Source: Ooceraea biroi (Eukaryota > Arthropoda > Insecta > Hymenoptera > Formicidae). From it: a stretch of DNA of 64,000 nucleotides. Position numbers and translations under genes: made by a program. The notes beneath the pieces were generated by a model. That model did no database searches. It saw nothing but the letters and a program-made list of their open reading frames with translations, and had not been told where the DNA came from. The number at the start of each line of letters is the position of its first letter. Within the stretch, counting starts at the first letter, position 1. This document shows positions 38,102 to 49,995 of the stretch, piece after piece. The stretch spans positions 3,286,001-3,350,000 of the forward strand of contig NC_039506.1 of the NCBI RefSeq assembly GCF_003672135.1, in the 5' to 3' direction.

Positions 38102-39056
38102 CCCAGTAAGCAAAATGTGTGCAATCTGCCAGCAGATTGGCAACAGATTACTGCAGAAGTTGATAGCAAATTGGCATCCGTTATGTCCGCATTGGGATAG
38201 TGATCTGCCAGCAGAGCCTGCTAACGGACTCTGACAGCAGATTGGCGGCAGATTGACAGCAGAAACCGAACAGAATCTGCAGCTTTTGGCCATTCATATT
38301 TACGATATATTAAAGCATGTGTTTACTTTTAACACACTATAAATTGTTAAAAGAACGCATTTGTTTGTTTGTTAAATTAAAGTACATCTGGCTTGATGTG
38401 TCTCTCTGACAGTTCGTTGCATAATCTCTCTCTTATTGTTAATTTATTCTAATCTGAAGTCCGAATTTTGCTTTCGAACTTCAGATTGCTCGTGGCGCGC
38501 GTGAACTGCATGGACGTTGTCCATGGGAACCTCTGTGCCGCAAGTGCAAAAATTTTCAGAAAAATTAATATTGTCATGCCAAGGCGCGTATATTAACTTA
38601 TAGAACTGTTAGGCTAAATCTTAACATCGAGTAAGAACTCGACGCGTGCACCGCATAGCGGTGCGGAGCGAAGACACATATTCATAGCCGTGTAAATTTG
38701 AATACTGTCAAAAGCTGCAGATCCTGTTCGGTTTCTGCTGCCAATCTGCTGTTAGAGTCCGCGCGCGCAGATCTTGCTCAGTTTCTGCTGCCAATCTGCC
38801 GTTAAATTCCGCGTGCGCAAATCGTGCTCGGTTTCTGTCGACAATCTGACTTCGAGCCATGTTTGCAGATTCTGCTCGGTTTCTGCCGCCAATCTGTTCT
38901 TAGATTTTGCGAGCAAGCTCTGTTACATTTCTGGCACCAATTTGTCGAATTAATCGTTAATAACAACTTCTGTATGAAATTTGTTGTCTTTTGGCTGGCA
39001 ATAGTTGATAGCAGATAGTTAGCATCATCTGCTTTCGGCAGACTTGGCTATCTGGG
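38102..39056. mobile_element. DNA element D, CCCAG...CTGGG, with iterated CAGATTGGC words
   Basis: A 955-bp element starting CCCAGTAAGC and ending GCTATCTGGG, flanked by TG on both sides. The left part (38130-38290) has repeated CTGCCAGCAGATTGG-type words and the right part (38700-39045) has the inverted forms (TTTCTGCTGCCAATCTG). The central part is unique and non-coding. It ends about 150 bp upstream of the CPT1 start codon, so it may sit at the end of its 5' intron. Confidence 0.75.
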
Positions 39057-39204
39057 TGGTTTCATCATGTTCACTTTTCCTATTTTTTGTAATCGCAGAA
39101 AACGTTACGCGTCTTTAACAGTCTTGTTCGCTCAACATCATTAAGCTGATATTCTAAATAAATAATTTTAATATATACACATTTTACAGGTAGGCTAACG
39201 CAAA

Positions 39205-42200
39205 ATGGCGGAAGCCCATTCAGCCGTAGCATTCAGCTTCTCTATAACGCACGAAGGATGGGACGTGAACTTTGACCGAGAGGTACTCCACTTGGTATGG
39301 CTGTCCGGTGTGCGATCGTGGAAGAAGAGATTCTTCCGATTTCAGGTGAGTCGCAGATCGCTGACCTGTTTATACGTAATCCTCACGTAGCATTGTTATT
39401 TAACAATCACTGCCATTATTCTACGTGATAAAATCATTTTCAGAACAACCTGAAGAGCGGCGTTTACCCGGCTCCCCTGGAGAGCTTGTGGATCACGGTG
39501 ATCTTAGTCACGGCGATACACTTTGCCGGTTACAAGGTTCCGTATGACCTCGTCGGGAAAGTATCGCCGTACCTCTCCGCGTAAGTGTAATAAGTGTTTA
39601 CGTAATTCGCGCTGTCTATTACTGACGATTCACCGCACGCATTACAGTGATCGACAGCGATCTCTCTAATCACTGTTTTCTTCCTTTGCGACCTGCAGGT
39701 CCTCTATACTCGCGCACTTGGCGGGCTCCTTTGTGGTCGGGCTGTTCCTATGGCTGGTGGTGATATACACAATACGGTATGCGTTGAAGCTGCTACTCAT
39801 GTACAAGGGATGGATGTACGAGTCGAGAGGCAAGGGTCGCAAGCCGTCCTCGACGACGCGGTTCTGGCTGCTGCTGGTGAAGATGTTCTCCGGTTGGCAC
39901 AAGCCTATGCTATACAGCTTCCAAGGATCACTGCCGCGGCTGCCGCTACCGTCGGTAGCCGACACCATGACACGGGTTAGATCAATAACATACTTCACGA
40001 TCTCGCGTTAAGCGTGAGTAAGTGCTCACCGCTCGCACGCATAAATTGAGTTCGATGCTACTCATCTGAATTGCGTAAATATTTTATTTCCTTTCTTTAG
40101 TTTCGTAAAAATTATTTCAGTGTTGCATTAGTGATGATTTGCACGATAAAAGTTGTTTGAATTCCTTTTTATAGAAGATACTCGTACTTTACTCTCTGGA
40201 ATGTTTTTATTCTTCTCCTCCTACCACGAGAACTCATAATTTTTCGTTTGAACAGTATCTGAGAAGTGTACGACCGTTGGTGGACGATGAGAATTATGCT
40301 CGCATGGAGAAACTGGCGACCGAGTTCGAAAACGGCATTGGCGTCAAGCTGCAGCGTTATCTCGTCCTCAAGTCTTGGTGGACCACCAATTACGTGTCCG
40401 ATTGGTGGGAGGAGTACGTCTACCTGCGCGGAAGGTCGCCTCTAATGGTCAACTCCAATTTCTACGGAATCGACGCTATTTTATCATATCCGACGAACGT
40501 GCAAGCCGCGCGCGCTGCAGCTGTCATATACTCTTGCTTGCAGTACCGGCGCCTTATCGAACGTCAGGAATTAGAGCCGGTTGGTTCTTTTTCTTTCGCA
40601 TTACCGTTCAAAAGATGCTTCGATGTACACACGAATTTTTCTAGCGAGTAGCGATGAAAATTGTGATGCTATTCAATATTTCTTTTGCAGATTCTGGTGC
40701 AAGGATTAGTACCACTGTGTTCTTGGCAATACGAAAGAGTGTTCAACACCACGCGCGTTCCAGGAGTCGAAGTCGATAAGATTGTACATTATCAAGACGC
40801 CAAACATATTGTAGTGTATCATAAGGGCAGATATTTCAAAGTTTTAATTTATTATCGAAATAGGATTCTTCAAGCCTGCGAGATTGAGCTGTGAGTTATT
40901 ACCGTTTTGTCGCAGCGTGTTTTCCGATCCGCACATGTGTGTGTCTCACAATAATATCGCCTTACAGCCAGATGCAGCAAATTTTGGACGATAATTCAGC
41001 GCCGTCCGAGGGAGAGGAGAAACTGGCCGCGTTAACCGCCGGCGAGAGGACTACCTGGGCTCAAGCCAGGCAGAACTTCTTCGCGAAGGGTGTAAATAAA
41101 GCTTCCTTGGATCTTGTCGAGAAGGCCGCATTTGTGGTCGCGTTGGACGATGTACCTTATGAATACGACACGGTGTGTTGCGTGACAAAAATGAAGATGT
41201 TTTAAATATTTTTGCAAACTAGTATTGTTGTAGCGATAATTAATTTCATGTTTTAGAAACATCCAGAAAAATTGGACAACTACGGCAGAGTTCTAATGCA
41301 CGGAAAAGGATACGATCGGTGGTTCGATAAATCTTTCACGCTATGCATTGGCAGCAATGGCAGAGTGAGTAATATTACAATAGTATAAAAATAAATCACA
41401 TTTTCGATCAGTCCGAGCCTTGTCGTTTCATCGAAAATTCCTGTTTACAGATCGGATTTAACGCGGAACATTCTTGGTGAGTGTGCTTTAATCGGATTCT
41501 ATGTGAAATGATAAAAAAAAGATTTTTCATTGATGTTCGTAACAAAAATTCTTATTGCGTTTTACTTCGCGGGGAGAAACGCAGGACGGATTCGCGTTAC
41601 GTATACGACGTGTTATATGTTCATCATTATTAATAGAACTTACCGAAGTACCAGTTAGATTTATATATTCTCGATTACGTAAAATGAGATGCCCCTATTG
41701 CACATAAATTTATATTTATATATTTTTATATTTGAAACACCTCATATAATGATAAGTAATGAGCAGGGCAGACGCTGCGGTCATGTCGCACTTGTGGGAA
41801 TACGTTGTGTCCTCGGAGTTTCTGGACAGAGAGTAAGAATCACAATCCACAGCTATATATTACTTCTTACTCTTGCATATCTGTCTCTTCCTCTGCCTTC
41901 GAAAAACAACTATTGTATATTACTACTTATTTCATGTATGTCAGGATCTTCTGTAAAATTAGTTTGGATTGCAATGCTATATGTGCTTTTTTTTATTTAG
42001 AAGAAGTTCTCTCAGCAAAGCCTATAGCGTCTTCGGATTGTTCCTCGCAGCAGTCATCTTTAAAGGTCTATGGGGTTCTTGCCATGTCGATATCTAAAGT
42101 CCTCTTTTTTTAAATTTATGTTTTCCGATGAACATCTTTTTTTTATTAGACACTGTTATTGACGAGAGGTGTTCGTCATCTTCCTTTTCGCACTTTACCT

Positions 42201-44014
42201 TTAATGTCTTTTTTTGTGATATGCTTACTAGGGCTGATGCGCCGGTGATGGGAACTCTATGGGAATTTATTATGGCTGCTGAGAACGAAATTGGGTAATC
42301 TTTTGTGTGCATTGTCATGTGTGATAGTAGAATATAAATTACTAATCATTCGTATTGCATAATGTTAGCAATTATAATTTTTATTATATTATATAATCAT
42401 TATTCTTTCTTTTTTTTTTAATGGACTGTCTTGCTCTTACGTAACTATTTTGCTTGAAAGATTGAAAGATTGCTAATATAATTTTGATATGTCAAGAGAA
42501 ATTCGCATATATTATTGCTAATTTATCAGTATTGCATGGTGAATGTCTATAAATAAAATAGCTTGAAACAAATGTTAATAATTATAATTAGTATGCTACT
42601 CTTATTTAAATAGTACGCTTCTCTTTCTTTTTTCTATCTTTTTTTTTTAAATCTATCTGTATAAACAAAGTACTAGTTATAACACATACATACAAGCTTG
42701 TTCAGTTTTTTTCCATTATCTGGCTCGTTAATTATAATTCTAAGGCAAATGCATATTATTCAGATACGACAAGGACGGACATAATGCGGGCACTCCGGAG
42801 TTTGTACCTCCAGCTCCGACTCGATTACAGTGGGACATGGATACTAAGTGTATCGAGGCTATCGAGCAATCCTACCGGGTAATAATAATTACAGTCTCGT
42901 TCTATTTGAGCGAAGTATATTAAGCGAGTATTACAGTAGTTACGTAACGAATTGATTTATTATTTAATAGGTAGCGCGCGATATAGCGAACGACGTCGAC
43001 CTGCGTATTTACGTGCACGACGCGTACGGCAAAGGCTTGATGAAAGTCAATTCCATGTCGCCAGATGCTTACATACAAATGGCACTGCAACTGGCATACT
43101 ACCGTGATGCTGGAAAGTTCAATTTAACTTATGAAGCTTCCATGACGAGACTGTTCCGAGAAGGTAGAACGGAAACGGTTAGACCGTGCACCATCGAGTC
43201 CTCTAAATGGGTGAAAGCGATGGAGGATAAAACGGCGACGGTAAGGAAGAGACAAGCGGAAGTTCATGCGCAAAATCGATCTTCTGTGCATTTCTAATCT
43301 CCTTGTTTTGATTACAGGTGGACGAAAAAGTCAAGCTGCTGATGGATTCGGTCGCGCGACATCAAAGGGGATATCAAGATGCTATGTGTGGCAAAGGAAT
43401 AGACAGGCATCTCTTCTGTTTATATGTAGTATCAAAGTACTTAGAAGTAGATTCACCGTTTCTCAAGGTGAGTGCCTCGTGAGTTTGCAATATCGATCAA
43501 TGAGTTTGGTGAAACACGATTCCATGAGATACATCCGTTGCAGGAGGTCTTAAGCGAGCCATGGCGATTGTCAACGTCACAAACACCACACGGTCAAACT
43601 TCGAGAATGGATTTGAAAAAGTTCCCCAACTGTATTTCAGCGGGCGGTGGATTTGGTCCGGTGGCTGACGACGGCTACGGCGTTTCTTACATAATCGCAG
43701 GAGAGGATCTTCTATTTTTCCATGTTTCTAGCAAGCGCAGTTCGTCGAAAACGGTAAAATAGTCAACACCCTTTGTTTACTGTCGTAATCATCAATTACA
43801 TATATTTATTTTTTAAATTTTTCCTCATTCTTCGTCTTCTACGAAGTTTCAGGTTTTTAACGCGTAATCGTTTTAAAAGGTATTTCTAATTACGAAGCAA
43901 CTTTGATGTTTGCAGGATTCTGCGCGATTTTCAATGCAGATAGAGAAGGCACTGCGCGACATGAAAGATTTACTAGAGCAAAGAAAGAAGATACACCAGA
44001 ACGGGTCTGCGTAA
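39205..44014 (+). CDS. CPT1: Carnitine O-palmitoyltransferase 1
   Basis: Transfers long-chain acyl groups from CoA to carnitine at the mitochondrial outer membrane, the malonyl-CoA-controlled entry step of beta-oxidation. Exons: 39205-39345, 39444-39580, 39699-39975, 40256-40579, 40691-40890, 40968-41172, 41257-41364, 41451-41476, then 41767-41832 or 42232-42294, 42764-42878, 42971-43240, 43318-43467, 43544-43753, 43916-44014; 775 or 774 residues, normal for the family. Seen: regulatory N-terminus ([19 protein letters not shown]); two membrane segments (about 59-80 and 95-125); acyltransferase domain with catalytic His471 in FNAEHSW (rat CPT1A His473); [17 protein letters not shown]; and [16 protein letters not shown] near the end. 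The start-codon exon is preceded by an acceptor ending at 39189, so at least one 5' exon is non-coding and upstream. An AATAAATAAATA run near 45641 is a possible distal poly(A) signal. Confidence 0.97.
41767..41832 (+). CDS. CPT1: CPT1 mutually exclusive exon, version a
   Basis: A 66-nt exon beginning one base into the Trp codon of FNAEHSW and reading [20 protein letters not shown], with phase-2 donor GA|GTAAGA. Same phases as the exon at 42232-42294, so only one can be used per transcript. It encodes the segment directly after the catalytic His. The Drosophila CPT1 gene is known to have alternative exons changing enzyme kinetics; this pair looks equivalent. Confidence 0.85.
42232..42294 (+). 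CDS. CPT1: CPT1 mutually exclusive exon, version b
   Basis: A 63-nt exon after a CTTACTAG acceptor, reading [20 protein letters not shown], with phase-2 donor GG|GTAATC. It is homologous to the exon 400 bp upstream (shared ADA-VM--LWE core) and one codon shorter. Using both exons would shift the frame (a phase-2 donor onto an acceptor needing phase 2 leaves Trp duplicated and substituted), so they should be exclusive. Confidence 0.85.
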
Positions 44015-45770
44015 CTTATTCGTTACCTGTAGCGATCTTGCGAGCAGCAGTTATCAGACGGCTACGCAAATGAAAAAAAAAATCTAAACAACTTTCCTCT
44101 GACACACGAAAGGATTTTTTAATAATGTAGATATAATTTAATCGAATAACTTTTTTAAGGCGACAACTTCATAGAGAATTATTTTAGTGGATAGGCGCTT
44201 ATAACATAACGCGAAAATCACGGGCCCAAAATTCACTAAACAGTGCAGTATAGATAAATATGCATATAGAGATAGATTTTTATAGAATCACCTTTTCACG
44301 TTTGTCATGTATGTATAATCATGATATAGCATTTTTATTACGATTAAACGATCATTTTTAAACTGACAATTGATGCGTGATTTATCAACGGTATTGCACA
44401 GCAAACATGTGCACAAAAGTACAAGTAAAAAGGTGTCTCCGTATACAATATCGCAAATTTGGAAAAATACTTTGGCGTTTACGTATGATTGCAGGAGCGT
44501 AAAAATCAATGCTTTGCAAATCACAAATTTGGCTATTGAAATTGTTGGGAGATTTCTCACGCACGTGATGATAATGTAAGAGAGTACGTTATCAAAGAAA
44601 AGTTAAGATTTATAAATATTGATAATTAAATTTTGAAAGATTTACCATCGTGTAAGTGTACCATAACACTCATTACATATCTACTGCAAATGCAGATACG
44701 ATTTCGTATATATATATATACATTATATACTATACAGACTGTATAGTATTTAATTCAGCGTCAAGTAAAGGCGTGTATTCAATGCAATTTACGCGTGTAG
44801 GGGAGACGAGAGCTTTTCTCTACGAATTACGTCACAAGTAAATATCTTAATATGAAAGAGCAGACTCAATTCGTATCGGTCTGATCAGTCTGGATCTATA
44901 TGCGATGGACATAGCAACTATAAATAACTATGTGATCATTCTAACTTCTTTTTAAGCAAACGATTAAGCGATGCCATATATTGATATGTGCAACTTATCA
45001 ATGCAAATGTTTTACTTGTAAGTGATTACTAATTATAAGTAATTTTATACTTAGAAGAGAAGCGGATTACATTCTCTATACAATATATTTGTTGAAGGTA
45101 TATTTACGGATATGCGGTGCTTTGAAAACTTGTTACTTGGTGGTGTTACAATTAATCTTTATTGATGTTTAAGCGATAATACGAAATGCAAGATGAGAGA
45201 GAAGTAGGTATATACATAAGCTTTTTGTACACTTCATTTCGTCTCTGTACATTTAACGAACGTCTCCTGATGATGATTGTAAAAAGTAGACATGAAATTG
45301 TACAATAGAATCTTATTTGTTATCTTTACTAGAGGAATCTTAATATTCATTGTAAATAGAGAACCAGTTTCTACATTAGGAAAGGTTATTAGAATTTCAA
45401 TTACAAAAATCCGAAACATGCTTACCGATCAACAATGAGATGTATGTGTAAGATATTGAAATATTGGCAAAACGAGAGAAATACTTAGATACTTGCAAGA
45501 TATTCGAGATATTTTTGTACAACGCCAACGATCGATCATTTTTATGCCACTTTTTATTGGTACATTTATATAGAAATTCTCTTTAATTCTGTACAAAAAA
45601 CGTGTGACATTGACTTGCAACATGAGTGTACTGTAATAGAATAAATAAATACAACTACAATCCTCAGTTTATGTTAATCATGAAACAACATTAAAGAAAT
45701 ACATATTAGAAGTATATATACTAACATCGGCACATTAGAATAACAATAACGCTCTATGTACATTACAATC
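44015..45770. other. Convergent 3' region between CPT1 and the POLR1D-like gene
   Basis: AT-rich, with several short frames (up to 90 codons) that look like chance. Probably the 3' UTRs of both genes. AATAAATAAATA near 45641 (plus) and TTTATT near 45549 (poly(A) signal on minus) are candidates. Confidence 0.5.
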
Positions 45771-46160
45771 CTACGATTTTTTAACGGCGTCCGCTTTGTG
45801 TAATTGAATTTTTACTTTATCTTGCTTCAGCGATCGATGCTTGTTAGATATCACTGCATTTCGTAACGTCGAATGAAGAAACCTTTTGTTGACAGTCTCC
45901 TTGGGTTTCACCCATCCGCTGGGTCCTATTATCTCGGCTCTACGTGCACCAAGTTTAGCCTCTTCCAGCAAAGCTTCAACTGCGAGCCTATAATACATCG
46001 ATACGTACGTTTTATAGCAATAATCCCATTGTAATGAATTTATAATAAATTATTCCCGTCTTCGTATCGTTACCCTAAGTTTTACTTTATTTTTATACAT
46101 ATATTCCGACTATATAAGATTATCGATAAACGATTACCTGTTTAACGTCTCGTCATCCAT
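45771..46160 (-). CDS. POLR1D isoform-2-like small protein
   Basis: Two exons on the minus strand: 46160-46138 (MDDETLN, then a split Arg) and 45987-45771 (LAVEALLEEAKLGARRAEII..., stop TAG at 45773-45771). Donor AG|GTAATCG and acceptor TATAG close in phase; product 79 residues. It resembles the alternative product of the vertebrate POLR1D gene, not the RPAC2 polymerase subunit: a short acidic start, (L/I)EELLKEAK-R-like helix, RAE-xGPxGW motif (here RRAEIIGPSGWVK) and NKRFL-xT-(L/I)(R/K)N segment, then a basic tail. The molecular function of that isoform is poorly defined. No RPAC2 exons are visible downstream (44.0-45.8 kb), so here it stands alone. It diverges from MOSPD2 with 777 bp between start codons. 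Confidence 0.75.
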
Positions 46161-46937
46161 GGTGAGTTACCGAGTGGGGCGTTATTATCTTACGAATCCT
46201 TATGAAACAAAATAAAATATCGAAAATCAAGAACCGTGTACGACCGTTTTCGTAAAGATCACGATATCTCCTGCACGAGATATGTACCTCTTCGCTTATT
46301 TTGTTCAGACATCACGTAATATCGAGTACGATGTTTTGTAAGACCGTCATTATCATACCAATATGCATACGATAATGAACGTTTCCGTAATGATAACGCT
46401 GACAGCTGATTGCGAGACAGTCGCCCTCACAGCTGATCCAAATAGGAGATACGTACACTCGAGACTACGTAGTGGCACGTTACTGATATGATGATTACTC
46501 ACCAGAAACGTGAAACGCACAGTCACGCGTATAAATTATAATTTACGGTAACAGGTTATCCTCGTGACGTAAGGCCAGGATCGTCGCGATTGAAGGATGA
46601 AACAACGGAGAACGCTGTATTTCCTCAATTCCGTGAAGGACGTTTTCCTCAGCTGCACCTTCCGCACCTCATCGCTCGCGTCTTTCTGCTCCCGTCAGTC
46701 CCGTCGACGTTCGACCGTAACCAACGTCACTCGGCAGGCACGGACGGTGTAAGTGCAACTGCGCACGCCGTACATTGTACACCACACGCCGAAGTGTAGA
46801 AGGGAATTTCGAGCTGTACGCGCGGCGCGGCGCGCACATAGCCAGTGCGAATAAACAATATCATCTGGCCATCGTGGTGGGCTCGAAGTGCCGGTCAAAG
46901 TGTCATCAGCCCGGTCGCCAGTCCTCAACGACGGAAG
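46161..46937. promoter_or_regulatory. Divergent promoter region, POLR1D-like / MOSPD2
   Basis: The two genes start head to head across 777 bp. The MOSPD2-proximal half (46560-46937) is GC-rich and probably contains its 5' UTR. No in-frame ATG precedes the MOSPD2 start; the open frame upstream relies on GTG. No TATA element stands out. Confidence 0.55.
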
Positions 46938-49900
46938 ATGGAAGTGCAGACGAGAACGATCGCCGAGATCCGCGAGAGGTTTTTCAAGAGAGTCGAGGAC
47001 GAGGGACCGGCCGATCCGAGTACGTACTTTATACGCGATCGTATCGCCTTCTTTTTTCGACGGGAACGGATTTTTATTCTGTCGTATCGAATGCCCGTAT
47101 GCGTAAGATTATAACTCTGCTCATGTAACGTGGGCAAAGGTCGCGCCAGTCTATTGCCAATTGAAAGCAATTGACGCGTTAATTGATCCGCTGAAGGGAC
47201 CTCGGAACATTATTGATTGACCACCAAGGAATTGCAAAATGCCAATGCGAATAATATATTAATTATTCTTATGAGATTCCGCATCTGATTAGCGTATGTT
47301 GTCCATAGGGGGCTTCCATCCCGCGGATATAGCCAGAATAAAAAACAACGACGACTGGCTGAAGCGATTTCTGGATCATCATGAGTCAAATGAGAACGAG
47401 GCCTTCAACATGCTTTGGGAGACTTGTACTTGGAGAAGGAAATTCGGCACAAATGGTAGAGAGAGAGAGAGAGAGCGAACTAAATTTCACGTTTAAATTG
47501 AGTTTTAAGATTCTCTATGAACATTCCGAAGATACAAAATCATAATGGAACATAATCAAATTTATGATGATATAAAAGATAACGAAACATAATCAAATCT
47601 ATGCTTGTGTCAATTTGAGTAACAAGTGATCGATACAATAGTGCAAATAAGATATCTTTCTTCCTCTTTTTTTTCATTATATTATTGAATTGTAGATATT
47701 ACTGAGGATAACGTGAGGAGAGATTATCTAGAAGATGGGTCGTGCTTCAGCTTTGGTAGGGATAAAGATGGCAAGAAACTTTTTATAATCAAGTCAAAGT
47801 TGCACTTTAAGGGAGCCAAAGATTTTCCAGAGCTGCAGCGATGTATAGTTTATTGGTTTGAGAGATTGGAAAGGTATAATATGCATGTATTGTGTTCATT
47901 TGATGCAAGGGTAACGCTATATGATAGCTCAAATGGGAAATTATGGCACTTTTGCAATTGAGTTTCATTTTAAACTTGAACCGTGCATAAAATTATAGCT
48001 GAAAATGGAATACGATGTGTTCGCAATATGTACATGAATTTAATACTAATAAATCTTTCATTCGTTATATTTTTTTAGGGAAGAGAATGGAAATCAAATA
48101 TCGATTTTCTTTGACATGGCCGAGAGTGGACTCTCCAATTTGGATATGGAATTTACTAAGTACCTCATTGGCTTATTCAAATCCTATTATCCAAATTTTC
48201 TCAATTACATCATAATTTTCGAGATGCCTTGGGTACTAAACGCGGCCTTTAAAATAATAAAGTCGTGGTTACCTGCCAAAGCCATTCCGAAAATTAAATT
48301 TGTCAACAAAAGCTCGCTGAAGGACTACGTTGATCCAAATGACGCCCTGAAGTGTTGGGGCGGCAACAATGATTACACTTTCAAATTTGTCCCAGTCGCG
48401 TGCGCGAACGGGGATGGCGTGATAAACGGCAAACTAGATAATAAAAAGGTACACAGATCGCGTAACTGTTTTTCCGACAACAGTGTTTATCCACGTTTGC
48501 GCCTGTATGTGTCTATAATTGCGTGTAGGAAAATATCGAAACGGTATTCCTTTGCTCTTATAGGTCACCTCACTGTGATTCCATTGTCATCTCCTTGTGT
48601 TATCCTCCCCTCTCGCTCTCCGTTAGTCTTTTGTTTTGATGTACGTATCAAGTAAGACGCGGAATAAGAAACGTTTAACCTAGCTAGTTGTCTTTTCGCA
48701 ACGTGTGGTGGAATTGCGTATCTACAATAGTAACATGACGTCCTTGCAAGATATTGTATATCAAGTTGCTAATCGTCTTTTATTCACGAAATCCTAATTC
48801 TTTTCGTCTAAGCACTGGCGTGATTTTCAGGTTCACTTTGCAGAAAATTCACCGCTTATAGAACAAAGTCCAACCAGCATCGGAGATCAGACTAACGAGG
48901 ATCAATGTACGTATAAAGCTTATTCTATCACAAAATAATATCTCGTTACACGAGTCTTAATATATGATATAATATATGTAATAAATATATATATAATATA
49001 CATGTATGCACTGCATAAAGTGAATTATGTCTGTTCTAGTATTGTCCATAGAACCCTTGGAAACGATTATATTTCTAAAGGAAGGAAATGATATTGTGGG
49101 GACAATCACATTGAAAAACACTGCAGCTGATAAATCCTTATCTTATAAGGTACTACAAACGTCGTATTATTTCATTATTATTTTACTATTGGGATATATC
49201 TAGTGGAACAAATGTGTAAGCGTTGCACGCATGATTTCTAGATAAAGACAACATCTCCGGAGAAATTCAGAGTGCGACCAAGTTCGGGGGTTTTACAGCC
49301 GGCTGAACAGAAGAACGTCACGGTGCTACTGCAACCTGGTTATAACATACGTGGCCTATTAAACAATGATCGATTTCTAGTCATGTGCCTTCCGTTAAAA
49401 AATTCGAACGCCACAGTGCAAGAACTGACTACACTTTGGAAGGTAAATTAATATATTACGAACTTTTATTCCTTCGCATCGTAGATATGTTTAGAATTAT
49501 TTTTTATTATAGAATATTAACGATTAATTAAGTAGCTTTAACTTTTACAGTATTATGTATGATATATATATTAATATTCTCTTCTTTTCCAGTCTGAGAA
49601 AGTAACGGAAATGCATAGATTACGATGTACCAACGGTAACAATGAAAACAATGAGATACAAAAATCTTACTCTACGTTAATTTCTGCAGCGCCGGGGAGT
49701 GATCGTAATATCGATGCATTTTTCTCGAGGGTACGTAAATGAAAATACGACGGATATATTCATACCTTACGTGTTACAGAAATATAAAAGCAGGTTAAAC
49801 ATTTTTCAGATGAATAATTTAGAAAAGATTTATGGCAAGTTACATGGCGAGGTTACCACTGTTAAATACATGCTTTTCATTTCCGTCATGTTGACAGTAC

Positions 49901-49995
49901 TAATCGCGATATTGATGATTTACTTTTTGCAAATGGATCCGATTTTCGACTCTGCTCAGCAGGACTGCCATCTCCAATGCCATCCTAATATTTAA
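46938..49995 (+). CDS. MOSPD2: Motile sperm domain-containing protein 2 (MOSPD2)
   Basis: Nine exons: 46938-47019, 47309-47455, 47696-47873, 48079-48448, 48831-48906, 49040-49149, 49242-49442, 49593-49730, 49810-49995; 495 residues against about 518 in human. Seen: N-terminal CRAL-TRIO module at about 30-250 (DWLKRFLDHH; ISIFFDMAESGLSNLDMEF; FEMPWVLNAAFKIIKSWLP); acidic linker; MSP/VAP-type domain at about 286-395 (IEPLETIIF; FRVRPSSGVLQP); membrane anchor at about 450-475 (MLFISVMLTVLIAILMIYFL) close to the C-terminus. Known: MOSPD2 is an ER tail-anchored protein that binds FFAT-motif partners at membrane contact sites and can contact lipid droplets. Start chosen as the first in-frame ATG. 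Confidence 0.95.

Noticed and set aside
46845..46937. Earlier start for MOSPD2
   Set aside because: The upstream frame relies on GTG at 46845; the first in-frame ATG is 46938 and fits the family.
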